Positions 56,074 to 64,000 of a stretch of 64,000 bases of DNA are shown in pieces (positions within the stretch are counted from its first letter, which is position 1; every line of letters starts with the position of its first letter). A program made the position numbers and the translations under genes. A model generated the notes under the pieces. It saw only the letters and a list, made by a program, of their open reading frames with translations. It was not told the origin of the DNA and did not search any database. This stretch comes from Algihabitans albus (GTDB lineage Bacteria > Pseudomonadota > Alphaproteobacteria > Kiloniellales > DSM-21159), in contig NZ_QXNY01000004.1 of NCBI RefSeq assembly GCF_003572205.1, forward strand, positions 778,553 through 842,552, read 5' to 3'.

Positions 56074-56469
56074 ATGAGCGAAACTGCACCCGAGGAGCCG
56101 GATCGAGACGGCAACTCCGTCCTGCCCGCGCAGGGCCATTCCGATGAATCGACGACCCCCGCCGTGGTGGTCTATGCGCTCTATCTTGGCGCTCTCGTCT
56201 CCGGCATCACGCTTCTGATCGGCGTGGTGGTCGCCTATGTGAATCGCGGCAAGTCGTCGGGCTGGCTGGAGAGCCACTTCCGCTTCCAGGTGCGAACCTT
56301 CTGGATCTTTCTGCTCGGCTGCCTCGTTGGCGCGCTGTTGGCCATCGTGATCATCGGGTGGCTGCTGCTACTCTTCCTGTGGGTCTGGCTGATCGTCCGC
56401 TGCGTCAAAGGCATTCAGGCCGTCAGCCGGAACGAACCTTACCCCAATCCGGAAACCTGGCTCTGGTAG
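56074..56469 (+). CDS. DUF4870-like small membrane protein
   Basis: 131 residues with a polar N-terminus and three hydrophobic helices (VVYALYLGALVSGITLLIGV, TFWIFLLGCLVGALLAIVII, LLLLFLWVWLIVRCVKGIQA). Between the first two helices, SSGWLESHFRFQVRTFW matches the pattern of DUF4870/TIGR-type proteins common in alphaproteobacteria. ATG 56074 was preferred over GTG 56062 because GGGG lies at the right distance. Function unknown. Confidence 0.82.
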   Translation: MSETAPEEPDRDGNSVLPAQGHSDESTTPAVVVYALYLGALVSGITLLIGVVVAYVNRGKSSGWLESHFRFQVRTFWIFLLGCLVGALLAIVIIGWLLLLFLWVWLIVRCVKGIQAVSRNEPYPNPETWLW

Positions 56470-56527
56470 TGCATGGCTGGAGCGGATCGGTTCCGAACGA
56501 TCCCGATCCGCCTCACGGACATGCGCC

Positions 56528-57985
56528 TCAGGCCGCCCGCACCTGATCCAGAAAGTTGGCGACCTCCTGCTTCAAGCCGTCGATTTCGCGGGATAGGTCC
56601 TTGGTCGCGTTGGAGACTTCGCCGGCCGTCGAGCGTGTCTCGTCGGTCGAGGTCCGGACGTTGGACATTTCATCGGATACCGCGCGCGTCGCCTCCGCCG
56701 CATTGGTGGTGTTGCTGCTGATCTCTCCAATCGCGGCGGTCTGTTCTTCGACGGCGGCGGAAATCGCGGTCGCCACCTCGGCCAGTTCGCCGATGGTCTG
56801 CCGGATGCCGCCGATCGCCTGGACCGCTTCGCCGGTTACGGACTGCATATTGCCGATCTGATTGGCGATCTCTTCCGTCGCCTTGGCCGTCTGACTGGCG
56901 AGATTCTTGACCTCGGAGGCGACCACCGCGAACCCCTTGCCGGCCTCACCCGCACGGGCGGCCTCGATCGTGGCATTGAGGGCCAGCAGATTGGTCTGCT
57001 CCGCGATGTCGGAAATCAGATTGGTCACTTCGCCGATCTTCTGCGCCGCCTGAGCCAGGCTCTGGACGGTCTGATCGGTGGTTTCCGCCCGTTGGACGGC
57101 GGCCTGGCTGATCCCCTGGGCGTGGCTGACCTGCTTGGAAATCTCTCCAATCGAGGCCGACATCTCCTCGGAGGCCGCCGCCACGGTCTGGGCGTTCTCG
57201 GTCGCCTGGCCGGCGCGCTCGCTGGCACCCGCTACAGCTCCCGCCGAGCGCTGAGAGATATCGCTGAGCCCCTCGGCTTGACCGCGCATCCGATCCACGC
57301 TGCCGGCTGCCGTTTCGACGACTTGGGCGACACTGGCCTCGAAGCGGTCCGCGAGCTCGGTCAGGGTCCGCTTGCGCTCCTGGGTGGCGTGCCGTTCCGT
57401 CTCCTGCTGGGCCTGGCCGAGCCGCTGCGCCTCGGCTTCCGCCGCGCGAGCCTGGGTCACGGCCTCCTCGGAGTTCGCGAAGGCCGCAACCAGCCTGTGG
57501 GTGAGCCAGAGCAGGACACCTGTCTCCACCACGACGATGACGGCGTGCAAGATGACGCGGCCGAGGTCCGCGCCGTCCGGAAAGACCGCGGCCGGCATGA
57601 CGAAGTTGAGAGTCAGGTGGTGCACGGCCGTTGCCGTCGCCGCAACCAGAATCGTTCGCCAGTCGCAGAAGGCCGCCATCATGGCAAGGGCCGCAAAGAA
57701 GTACATATGCAGGTCGATCTGCCAGGGATGGCCGCGCAGTTCATAGATCATCAGGGCAATCTGCACCACGAAGGCGACGGCCGTGGCGTAGCGAAAGGCC
57801 GGGGCCTGAGGATCCAGCCGCCACAGGACCGTTGCAATGCCGGCGAAGAGAACCGCGACCCCGGTCGGCGCCAGCCAGTCGTGCTGCGCCATGATCGCGA
57901 TCGCGGCGACGGTCAGCACATGCAGCCATAAGGCGGCCAACATGGCCTTTGCGACTTGCAGGCGTAGAGAGATCAGCGCGTTCAT
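56528..57985 (-). CDS. Methyl-accepting chemotaxis protein with six-helix membrane sensor
   Basis: 485-residue receptor. The N-terminal 170 residues contain about six hydrophobic helices instead of the usual periplasmic domain, with histidines inside or at the ends of helices ([32 protein letters not shown]). There is no clear HAMP domain. A coiled-coil ([20 protein letters not shown]) leads into the signalling domain, whose hairpin tip is visible in the [10 protein letters not shown] to [20 protein letters not shown] and [18 protein letters not shown]. It has no C-terminal CheR-binding pentapeptide. It overlaps the upstream gene by four bases. Confidence 0.92.
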   Translation of the reverse strand: MNALISLRLQVAKAMLAALWLHVLTVAAIAIMAQHDWLAPTGVAVLFAGIATVLWRLDPQAPAFRYATAVAFVVQIALMIYELRGHPWQIDLHMYFFAALAMMAAFCDWRTILVAATATAVHHLTLNFVMPAAVFPDGADLGRVILHAVIVVVETGVLLWLTHRLVAAFANSEEAVTQARAAEAEAQRLGQAQQETERHATQERKRTLTELADRFEASVAQVVETAAGSVDRMRGQAEGLSDISQRSAGAVAGASERAGQATENAQTVAAASEEMSASIGEISKQVSHAQGISQAAVQRAETTDQTVQSLAQAAQKIGEVTNLISDIAEQTNLLALNATIEAARAGEAGKGFAVVASEVKNLASQTAKATEEIANQIGNMQSVTGEAVQAIGGIRQTIGELAEVATAISAAVEEQTAAIGEISSNTTNAAEATRAVSDEMSNVRTSTDETRSTAGEVSNATKDLSREIDGLKQEVANFLDQVRAA

Positions 57986-58332
57986 GCGTCAGCTCCGTCC
58001 GAAATCAGGCAAGCTCCGAAAGCCAGAGGATCGACGGCCACCAGGGCGCCCATCTCCCAGAGTTCGTTCCAGGCGAGTTCCTTGGGGAAGACGGCCACCA
58101 GGATGTTGGACCAGGCGCCGGGCCGTACCGTGCGTCCGTTCGCTTCCGCGACCGCGATCAAGGCCGCGTCTTGGCTTGTTCCCGGCGCGAAGATCAGCGC
58201 GACCTCCATCTCCGGCTGCGGTTGCCGCAGGGACAGAGTCAGCAACGCCAGAGCGGATAGTAAAATGAGCGCGGCTGCCAGCCGCAGGCCAGCCTTCTCA
58301 GCCTGCCGGTTGTCTGCAAGAGCTATCGACAT
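57982..58332 (-). CDS. Small membrane-anchored protein of unknown function upstream of the chemotaxis receptor
   Basis: 116 residues with an N-terminal membrane helix ([20 protein letters not shown]) and a periplasmic part ([37 protein letters not shown]). Not recognised. It overlaps the receptor start by four bases, so the two are coupled and may work together in sensing. ATG 58332 chosen; a TTG at 58347 is possible. Confidence 0.65.
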   Translation of the reverse strand: MSIALADNRQAEKAGLRLAAALILLSALALLTLSLRQPQPEMEVALIFAPGTSQDAALIAVAEANGRTVRPGAWSNILVAVFPKELAWNELWEMGALVAVDPLAFGACLISDGADA

Positions 58333-58744
58333 GAAGAGGGCTTTCAAGTCTTCGCAACGAGCCTCACACTAGATTGAGATGTGCTAAGCATTCGTAAAAG
58401 TTGTGCGCCGACATACGGCTCCCGGTAGCAATCGCGGTCTCGCTACCGAGGGTTTTCCCGGCGAAGTCCAGCGTCTCGGAGCCGGCGCGCGGCTCGACTT
58501 GGCGACGGTCTTGCGCAGTGCCGATGGCGCGCTGCTGGCGGTGGGTTGGCGCACCATCAGGGCGCACCTTCTGCCGGGCCTCTGGATCGCGCGTTTCGTG
58601 TCTCCCACCGGATGAAGGGCCTTCCTGCAGAGACCGGAAACCTCCAGGTGGAGCCTCTGGTGCTTGACCGCCGCGCGCCGCTGCGCGAAGCAAGACGACC
58701 GCGCTACGATCATCACGCCATCATCAAGGGAACCGTTCAGCGTC
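58333..58744. other. Gap with an uncertain small reading frame
   Basis: 412 bases. A plus-strand frame from GTG 58403 to TGA 58615 (70 codons) has gene-like third-position GC and reads LDLATVLRSADGALLAVGW and HLLPGLWIARFVSP near its end, but has no clear ribosome site or family. Opposite-strand frames (58384-58758 and 58364-58693) look like shadows. No gene is called with confidence. Confidence 0.35.
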
Positions 58745-60160
58745 ATGGATGCCTCCACCCAAGACCGTTCCGCCGCCGTCGAGGCTGCGGAAGCTTACTT
58801 TGACGACGGCCGCTTTCGGGCCGTTCTGGCACGCCGGGTCGCCGTTCCCAGCACGAGCCAGGAGGTCGACAAGCGCGCCCACTTGCGGCGCTACCTGGCA
58901 GAAGAGATGACGCCCGAGCTGGAACGCATGGGGTTTCGCTGCAGCCTGCACGACAATCCGGTGATCGAGGGCGTGCCCTTCCTGGTGGCTGAGCGGATCG
59001 AAGATCCCGATCTTCCGACCGTTCTGACCTATGGGCATGCCGACGTGGTTCGCGGTCAGGAGGGAAGTTGGCGAGACGGCCTCGACCCCTGGGCGCTGGT
59101 GACCGAGGACGAGCGTTGGTACGGGCGCGGCACGGCCGACAACAAGGCGCAGCACTGCATCAACATCGCGGCTCTGGGTTTCGTGCTGTCCACCCGCGGC
59201 CGGCTTGGCTTCAACGTCAAGGTGCTGCTGGAGACCGGCGAGGAGGTTGGCTCGCCGGGGTTGCGCGAGTTCTGCCGGGCCGAGAAGGACCGGCTTGCGG
59301 CCGACCTGCTGGTTGCCTCCGACGGACCACGGCTGAAGCCCGAAGCGGCGACGCTCTACATGGGGTCGCGCGGCGTCTTCAACTTCCGGATCAGGCTGCA
59401 CTCCCGCGACGGCGCGCATCACAGCGGCAACTGGGGCGGCGTCTTGACCAATCCTGGCGTTCGGCTCGCTCATGCGCTGGCGGCCGTCGTGGGCCCGCGG
59501 GGTGAGATAAAGGTACCGGACCTGCGCCCGGCCCCCCTGTCCAACAAGCTGCGCTCCGACCTCGGCAAGCTGGAGTTCGACGGCGGCGACAACGCGCCGG
59601 AGATCGATGCCGGCTGGGGCGAGCCGGGCTTGACCCCGGTCGAACGGCTCTACGGCTGGAATGCTCTGGAGATTCTCGCCTTCGGCACCGGCGATCCGAC
59701 GGCGCCGGTCAATGCGATCCCCGGCGAGGCGGTCGCCACCTGTCAGCTTCGCTTCGTCGTCGGCACCGACTGGCGCGACATCGTGCCGGCGGTGCAGCGG
59801 CACTTGAAGGCGGAAGGCTTCGACGACTGTACGGTCGAGCCGGCCGAGGCGACCCCCATGCCGGCGACGCGGCTGGACAGCGATCATCCGAGCGTCGCCT
59901 TTGCCGCCGCCTCGCTGGATCGCACGCTGGGCCATCCGCCGATGCTGCTGCCCAATCTGGGCGGTACCATCCCGAACGACGCATTCAGCGAGATTCTCGG
60001 CATGCCCACCGTCTGGGTGCCGCACTCCTACGCAGGCTGTCAGCAGCACGCTCCCGACGAGCATGTGCTCGCTCCGGTCTGTCGCGAGGGGCTGCAGATC
60101 ATGACCGGGCTATGGTGGGATATCGGCGAGAATCCCACGGCGGCCGTTGGCCGCCTTTAA
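58745..60160 (+). CDS. M20 family metallopeptidase/deacylase
   Basis: 471-residue zinc-dependent hydrolase of the M20 (carboxypeptidase G2/ArgE/DapE) superfamily. Metal ligands lie in YGHADVV, GRGTADNKAQ, and ETGEEVGSPG; the dimerisation lid domain follows (FNFRIRLHSRDGAHHSGNWG) and the last ligand His is likely in HSYAGCQQHAPDE. The substrate cannot be deduced; M20 members cleave peptides, N-acyl amino acids or carbamoyl groups. ATG 58745 was chosen as the start; the open frame upstream is not conserved-looking. The stop codon sits inside a GC-rich hairpin array. Confidence 0.88.
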   Translation: MDASTQDRSAAVEAAEAYFDDGRFRAVLARRVAVPSTSQEVDKRAHLRRYLAEEMTPELERMGFRCSLHDNPVIEGVPFLVAERIEDPDLPTVLTYGHADVVRGQEGSWRDGLDPWALVTEDERWYGRGTADNKAQHCINIAALGFVLSTRGRLGFNVKVLLETGEEVGSPGLREFCRAEKDRLAADLLVASDGPRLKPEAATLYMGSRGVFNFRIRLHSRDGAHHSGNWGGVLTNPGVRLAHALAAVVGPRGEIKVPDLRPAPLSNKLRSDLGKLEFDGGDNAPEIDAGWGEPGLTPVERLYGWNALEILAFGTGDPTAPVNAIPGEAVATCQLRFVVGTDWRDIVPAVQRHLKAEGFDDCTVEPAEATPMPATRLDSDHPSVAFAAASLDRTLGHPPMLLPNLGGTIPNDAFSEILGMPTVWVPHSYAGCQQHAPDEHVLAPVCREGLQIMTGLWWDIGENPTAAVGRL

Positions 60161-60249
60161 CGTAAATTCCACAGCGGCCGTCGGCCGCCATTAAAAGGCA
60201 AGGCCATTGGCGGCCTCTGAAGGCACGGCCCTCCGATTGCCTTCGGAGG
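60139..60249. repeat. Cluster of GC-rich hairpins at the M20 gene end
   Basis: Hairpin 1: GGCGGCC-GTT-GGCCGCC (60139-60155), which includes the last codons of the M20 gene. Hairpin 2: GCGGCC-GTC-GGCCGC (60174-60188), nearly the same sequence, both followed by A/T-rich bases (TTTAA; CATTAAAA). Hairpin 3: CCTCCG (60230-60235) with CGGAGG (60244-60249). Similar partial copies lie between. This looks like a small palindromic repeat element or terminator array. Confidence 0.55.
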
Positions 60250-60322
60250 TTCGGCGGGCCTGACGGCTTGGCCCTCCGCGCCTATATCCCGCGTGACCCG
60301 CCTTTCTGGATCAGGAGATTTC

Positions 60323-61678
60323 ATGACCGCCACGGACACCCACGCCGACACCGATCGTACGCTGCTGGAGGATGTGGTCGCCAAAGCCAAGGCGCAGGGC
60401 GCCGATGCGGCCGATGCGATTCTCGTGCGCGGCTGGTCGCTCTCGCAGGAACTCCGCCACGGCGAGACCGACCGGCTGCAGCGCGCCGAAGGCCAGGACC
60501 TTGGCTTGCGCGTTCTGATCGGCCGGCGTCAGGCCATGGTCTCCACGACGGACATCGGGGCGGACGCGCTGCGGGCCCTGGTCGAGCGCGCGGTCTCCAT
60601 GGCGAAGGTGGTGCCCGAGGACCCCTACTGCGGCCTGGCGGCCCCGGAGCAACTGGCCGAGGCGCGCCCGGAGCTGGATTTGCTGGATCCTGAAGAACCT
60701 TCGCCCGACACTCTGATCGAACGCGCCCGCCTGTGCGAGGAGGCCGCTCTGGCGATTTCCGGGGTGACCAATTCCGACGGGGCCGCTGCGGCCTGGGGGT
60801 CCAACAGGGCCACCCTGGTCGCCTCCAACGGCTTTTCCGGCAGCTATGCCGGCTCCAACCATGCGGTGAGCTGTTCGGTTCTGGCCGGCGAAGGACTGAA
60901 GATGGAGGGGGACTACGACTACTCCACGACGGTCTTCGGCGCCGACCTGGAGGATCCGGCCGAGGTCGGTCGGCGCGCCGGCGAGCGGGCGGTCAAACGG
61001 CTCAATCCGCGCCGTCCGAAAACGGGACGCTATCCCGTGGTCTTCGACCCGCGCGTTTCCGGCGGACTGCTGCGCAGCTTGGCCGGGGCGATCAACGGCG
61101 CCGCGGTGGCTCGTGGCACCTCCTTCCTGAAGGATAAGCTCGGCGAACGGATCTTTGCCGAGGGCATCGTGGTGTTCGACGATCCTCACCGCAGCCGGGG
61201 TCTGCGCTCGCGCCCCTTCGATGCCGAGGGACTTCCCACGACGCAGCGCCGATTGATCGACGACGGCGTGTTGACCACCTGGCTGCTCGACCTCGCGACG
61301 GCGCGGCAGCTCGGTCTGGAGTCGACCGGCCATGCGTCGCGCGGCGTGTCGGGTCCGCCATCGCCAGCGGTCACCAATCTCTACATGGCGCCGGGCAAGG
61401 TCAGCCGCGAGGCGCTGCTCGAGGACATCCAGGAAGGCTTCTATGTCACGGAGATGATGGGGCAGGGCGTCAACCCGGTGACCGGCGATTACAGCCGCGG
61501 CGCCGCCGGTTTCTGGATCGAGGGGGGCGAGTTGGCCTATCCGGTCAGCGAGGCGACCATCGCCGGCAACCTCAAGGAGATGTTCGCCCAGATTACGCCG
61601 GCCGACGACTTGGTCTTCCGTACTTCGGTCGACGCGCCGACCCTGCGCATCGATGGCACCACCGTCGCCGGGAATTAG
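60323..61678 (+). CDS. pmbA: PmbA/TldE metalloprotease subunit
   Basis: 451-residue protein of the TldD/PmbA family; TldD and TldE form a complex that trims unfolded peptides and matures some RiPPs. Family features seen: DAILVRGWSLSQELRHGETD, GQDLGLRVLIGRRQAMVSTT, ASNGFSGSYAGSNHAVSCSV, VVFDPRVSGGLLRSLAGAIN and GVNPVTGDYSRGAAGFWIE. It lacks the TldD metal motif, as expected for the TldE half. ATG 60323 has AGGAG six bases upstream. The partner tldD is not in the window. Confidence 0.93.
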   Translation: MTATDTHADTDRTLLEDVVAKAKAQGADAADAILVRGWSLSQELRHGETDRLQRAEGQDLGLRVLIGRRQAMVSTTDIGADALRALVERAVSMAKVVPEDPYCGLAAPEQLAEARPELDLLDPEEPSPDTLIERARLCEEAALAISGVTNSDGAAAAWGSNRATLVASNGFSGSYAGSNHAVSCSVLAGEGLKMEGDYDYSTTVFGADLEDPAEVGRRAGERAVKRLNPRRPKTGRYPVVFDPRVSGGLLRSLAGAINGAAVARGTSFLKDKLGERIFAEGIVVFDDPHRSRGLRSRPFDAEGLPTTQRRLIDDGVLTTWLLDLATARQLGLESTGHASRGVSGPPSPAVTNLYMAPGKVSREALLEDIQEGFYVTEMMGQGVNPVTGDYSRGAAGFWIEGGELAYPVSEATIAGNLKEMFAQITPADDLVFRTSVDAPTLRIDGTTVAGN

Positions 61679-61693
61679 ATCGAAGAGCGATCG

Positions 61694-61718
61694 GCCGGAA
61701 TCTTTTCGTGGTTCCGGC
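61694..61718 (+). terminator. Hairpin after pmbA
   Basis: GCCGGAA (61694-61700) pairs with TTCCGGC (61712-61718) fifteen bases after the pmbA stop codon; GAGC and GCTC extend it imperfectly. No T-run follows, so termination strength is uncertain. Confidence 0.45.
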
Positions 61719-61830
61719 AATTGCTCTCGGTATGGCCATGATCGAACAGATGAAGCGAGGTCTCGGCGATCGGTGAATCGCTTCGTGGTTCTTTAGAAGC
61801 GCGATTGAACCCCAATCGCCGTACCGACGC

Positions 61831-61866
61831 AAAACGGCACGAGGCCTCGTCGGCTCCGTGCCGTTT
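61831..61866 (-). terminator. Intrinsic terminator of the M23 peptidase gene
   Basis: AAACGGCACG (61832-61841) pairs with CGTGCCGTTT (61857-61866), a 10-base perfect stem, 40 bases after the stop of the minus-strand peptidase. On that strand a TTTT run follows, so it should stop leftward transcription; it may also act for pmbA. Confidence 0.75.
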
Positions 61867-61906
61867 CGGTCAGGATCGCTGTTTTTGCGCGACTGAGGGA
61901 GAGCGG

Positions 61907-63325
61907 CTAGTCGCCCTTCGCAATCTGAGGCGCTGTCCTCAGCGTCGCCATCAAGTGGTCAACGCGCTTCCTCTCGGCCTGGAAGGCGGCGAGTTCGTCG
62001 CCCTTCAGAACCTCGCCGCTGGGCAGCTTGATGCTCCGTGGGTTCACCTGAGCCCCCTCGACCAGGACCTCGTAGTGCAGGTGCGGACCGGTCGAGCGAC
62101 CGGTCGATCCGACGTAGCCGATCACCTGACCCTGCTTGACGCGCGTACCCGCAGACACGCCCTTTCCGAATTTGGAAAGGTGAGCGTAGGCCGTCTTATA
62201 GGTCGAGTTGTGGCGGATCCGAACGTAATTGCCGTAGGCGCCCCAGCGCGCGGCCTTCTCCACCACACCGTCGCCGGCCGCATAGATCGGCGTGCCGGTT
62301 GGGGCGGCGAAGTCCAGGCCCTTGTGCATCCTGTTGTAGCCGAGCACCGGATGGCGGCGCATGCCGAAGCCGGACGACAGGCGGGCACCGTCGACCGGCG
62401 TGCGCAGCAGGGTCTTGCGCACCGACTGGCCTTCTTCGTTGAAGTAGTCGGTGACGCCGCTGCCGGGTGTGTGCAGGTAGAGCCGCACCGGCTTGCCCGA
62501 CAGCACCAGTTCGGCGAAGAGGATGTCGCCCGACTTGACGAAGGCGCCCGTCTCGTCGCGGAAGCCGTCGAACAGCAGCCGGAAGGAATCGCCCTTCTGG
62601 ATATCGCGTTGAAAGTCGACGTCGAAGCTGAAGGTGCGCATGGCGTCGACCAGCACGTCGTGCGGGACGTCGGCGGCCAGCGCGGCTTCGAACAGGGAAG
62701 AATCGATTTCGCCTTCAGCGTAGCGCGGTTCGGACGCGAGCTGACGTTCGATCGCCCGCGCGACGAACGTCGTGTCCTCCCGGTCGCGCACCACTTCGAT
62801 GTCCTGCTCGACGGAGGGACGGAAGCGTATTGACAGCAGCGGCAACTGCGCCGTTGCCCCGTCCCTTGCGGTCTCCGTGGCGGCCGCCGGTATCAGCGTC
62901 ATGTTCGCGCCGTTCGCGGCGCGGACCGGAGTTCCGAAGGTCACGGCAATCTGCTGGCCCACCCGCAGTTTGCGAGGGCTGAAGACTTCAGACAGAGCCT
63001 CGATGGCCTCGTAAGCCTGCGTGCGCTGGGCGCCGGCGCCGATCAACAGGCCCATCAGCGTGTCGCCGCGTTCGACCTTCAATTCGGTTTCCGTCGTACG
63101 GGCTTCACCCGTCTGGGCCGGCAGCTCGTCGTGCAGGCGCAAATGGTAGGCGCTCACGAGCATGGCCTGCGCCGTGGGCGCAAGCTCCGCGTCCAGGTCC
63201 GGCGCTGGCGGCGACACGACTGATGAATTGGGTGAAGTCAGGGGGAGGAGGGTCAGTACGCCAGCGGCCAAGGCGACGGTAGCGACGACGGCGCCGAAAT
63301 GGCGACGAGAACGAGGATGGCTCAA
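61907..63325 (-). CDS. M23 family peptidoglycan endopeptidase with LysM-like domain
   Basis: Cell-wall hydrolase of 472 residues from TTG 63325 (487 from a GTG at 63370). The TTG was preferred because AAGGGAGGA lies just upstream, though an unusual start; it begins directly at the basic signal-anchor (SHPRSRRHFGAVVATVALAA). A LysM-like/OapA-like domain (ELKVERGDTLMGLLIGAGAQ, FSPRKLRVGQQIAV) is followed by a linker domain (FDVDFQRDIQKGDSFRLLFD) and the M23 LytM domain (FGMRRHPVLGYNRMHKGLDF, GPHLHYEVLVEGAQVNP) with zinc ligands in H-x3-D and H-x-H. Resembles ShyA/MepM-type D,D-endopeptidases needed for wall growth. Confidence 0.92.
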   Translation of the reverse strand: MSHPRSRRHFGAVVATVALAAGVLTLLPLTSPNSSVVSPPAPDLDAELAPTAQAMLVSAYHLRLHDELPAQTGEARTTETELKVERGDTLMGLLIGAGAQRTQAYEAIEALSEVFSPRKLRVGQQIAVTFGTPVRAANGANMTLIPAAATETARDGATAQLPLLSIRFRPSVEQDIEVVRDREDTTFVARAIERQLASEPRYAEGEIDSSLFEAALAADVPHDVLVDAMRTFSFDVDFQRDIQKGDSFRLLFDGFRDETGAFVKSGDILFAELVLSGKPVRLYLHTPGSGVTDYFNEEGQSVRKTLLRTPVDGARLSSGFGMRRHPVLGYNRMHKGLDFAAPTGTPIYAAGDGVVEKAARWGAYGNYVRIRHNSTYKTAYAHLSKFGKGVSAGTRVKQGQVIGYVGSTGRSTGPHLHYEVLVEGAQVNPRSIKLPSGEVLKGDELAAFQAERKRVDHLMATLRTAPQIAKGD

Positions 63326-63392
63326 AATTCCTCCCTTGGCCCCTGTGGGCGACAGTGTGACCGTTTTCACTTACGCCGCGATCCTTGCTATC

Positions 63393-63405
63393 GCGTTAAC
63401 CCTAA
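63393..63405 (-). promoter_or_regulatory. Copy 1 of a 13-base inverted motif upstream of the M23 gene
   Basis: GCGTTAACCCTAA. Its reverse complement, TTAGGGTTAACGC, occurs exactly at 63574-63586. In both cases ATA-like bases follow closely on the outgoing side, as in paired promoter or regulator sites. CTGTTT-GT-AAACAG (63407-63420) lies next to this copy. Confidence 0.5.
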
Positions 63406-63573
63406 GCTGTTTGTAAACAGGCCTTTGCCTTACATCGCAGAAGCAGCCGCAGTTCCCGCAGCGTTCGGACCGAGCCTCGCAAAGGCGCCGAACGGGGGTG
63501 CCCAAGATTGGGCGCGACTCGGGTAAATTGTTTAGTGGACGAACATGCGTAAGTACTCCGAATCTGTCAACGA

Positions 63574-63586
63574 TTAGGGTTAACGC
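63574..63586 (+). promoter_or_regulatory. Copy 2 of a 13-base inverted motif
   Basis: TTAGGGTTAACGC on the plus strand, followed by TATACTAT, which looks like a -10 box. It mirrors the copy at 63393-63405. No plus-strand gene is apparent downstream before the window end, so its transcript may be a leader or a small RNA. Confidence 0.5.
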
Positions 63587-63867
63587 TATACTATTGAGGT
63601 GCCGCTCGGGCCGCGTCTAAGGCGCTGGCCCGGTCCGCTGCGGCGGCGTTGCCGAAGGGAAGAAGCCCGGAAGCAGGGAGCGCAGCCGACGGTTGAGGCG
63701 CAGGCGGTCGGACGAGCGGTGCAAGGCGCGATCCAGGCGGCGCGCCGAGCTGGCGTTCGATTTGTCGCGGACGCCTGGGTGTTGCTGAAAATTTCTATTG
63801 AAATCAAAGCGGTATGTGATTTCCGCTCGACCCGGTTCCGACCGCAAGAAAGATGCAACAAAAGGGT

Positions 63868-63896
63868 TTGACAGTCTGCGGGGATCTGCCTATACC
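63868..63896 (+). promoter_or_regulatory. Strong promoter, probably of a ribosomal RNA operon
   Basis: TTGACA (63868-63873), exactly 17 bases, then TATACC (63891-63896). The following leader ends in GATTGACATTGTTGGTAT at the window edge, resembling the sequence found just before 16S rRNA genes in alphaproteobacteria. The rRNA itself is outside. Confidence 0.55.
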
Positions 63897-64000
63897 ACCG
63901 CTCCGCAGCGCGTCGGAGGGACATCTCCCGCCGCGCTGCTTTCGGTCTCAGGGTCCTGGAAACGGGCCCTCAGGATCGCGCTGATTGACATTGTTGGTAT

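Larger units (their letters stand above)
63421..64000. other. Intergenic region to the window edge
   Basis: About 580 bases with no protein gene I can support: frames such as plus 63599-63871 and minus 63586-63924 are Arg-rich and lack domains. It contains the inverted-motif copy at 63574, the promoter at 63868 and a leader-like sequence. Confidence 0.5.

Overview
The window looks like chromosomal DNA of a free-living alphaproteobacterium, most likely a Rhodospirillales relative. This is inferred from the high GC content, the Hsp20-DUF1150 pair, a DUF4170 protein, a PAS_5-type protein, the lipid A gene block, ubiquinone genes (ubiA, ubiD) and a possible CtrA-type TTAA-N7-TTAA box. Species assignment is not possible from sequence reading alone. 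No phage, insertion sequence or CRISPR array was seen.

Layout. 1-3.1 kb: the end of rodA, a secreted PQQ-dependent sugar dehydrogenase and tRNA-Lys(CTT). 3.2-6.9 kb: a tryptophan-to-anthranilate block on the minus strand (arylformamidase; then GntR regulator, kynA and kynU overlapping or closely spaced). 7.7-18.6 kb: the most unusual part. A FadR-type regulator is followed by a two-subunit molybdenum hydroxylase (IorA/IorB-like, Tat-exported large subunit), a PQQ-dependent alcohol dehydrogenase, a Tat-exported high-potential Rieske protein, a small secreted Cys protein, and a 1101-residue fusion of a di-heme MauG/cytochrome c peroxidase with FG-GAP repeats and a UnbV domain. A 25-residue pqqA gene lies just beyond it on the opposite strand (19030-19107). 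Together these suggest a periplasmic oxidation system that uses PQQ, Mo, Fe-S and c-haem cofactors.

19.3-28.1 kb: an EgtB-EgtD fusion for ergothioneine synthesis, then a large hybrid histidine kinase, a lone receiver protein and an unrecognised protein. 28.2-33.5 kb: arsR-arsC-acr3, hemN, an XRE regulator, Hsp20 and DUF1150. 33.5-42.8 kb: envelope genes (MsbA-like exporter, DUF374 acyltransferase, lpxK, LpxL-like acyltransferase, a LysE pseudogene, GT4 glycosyltransferase, LpxH-like phosphatase, lipid kinase, GST). 42.9-50.8 kb: clpB, two tandem DUF547 proteins, a RidA protein, a possible small RNA with a clear terminator, gshA and rsmE.

50.9-64 kb: ubiA, a PAS protein, three small unknown or poorly known genes, ubiD, a DUF4870-like membrane protein, a chemotaxis receptor with a six-helix membrane sensor, an M20 peptidase, pmbA/tldE and an M23 endopeptidase. 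The last 130 bases contain a promoter and leader that resemble those of a ribosomal RNA operon, which would begin just outside the window.
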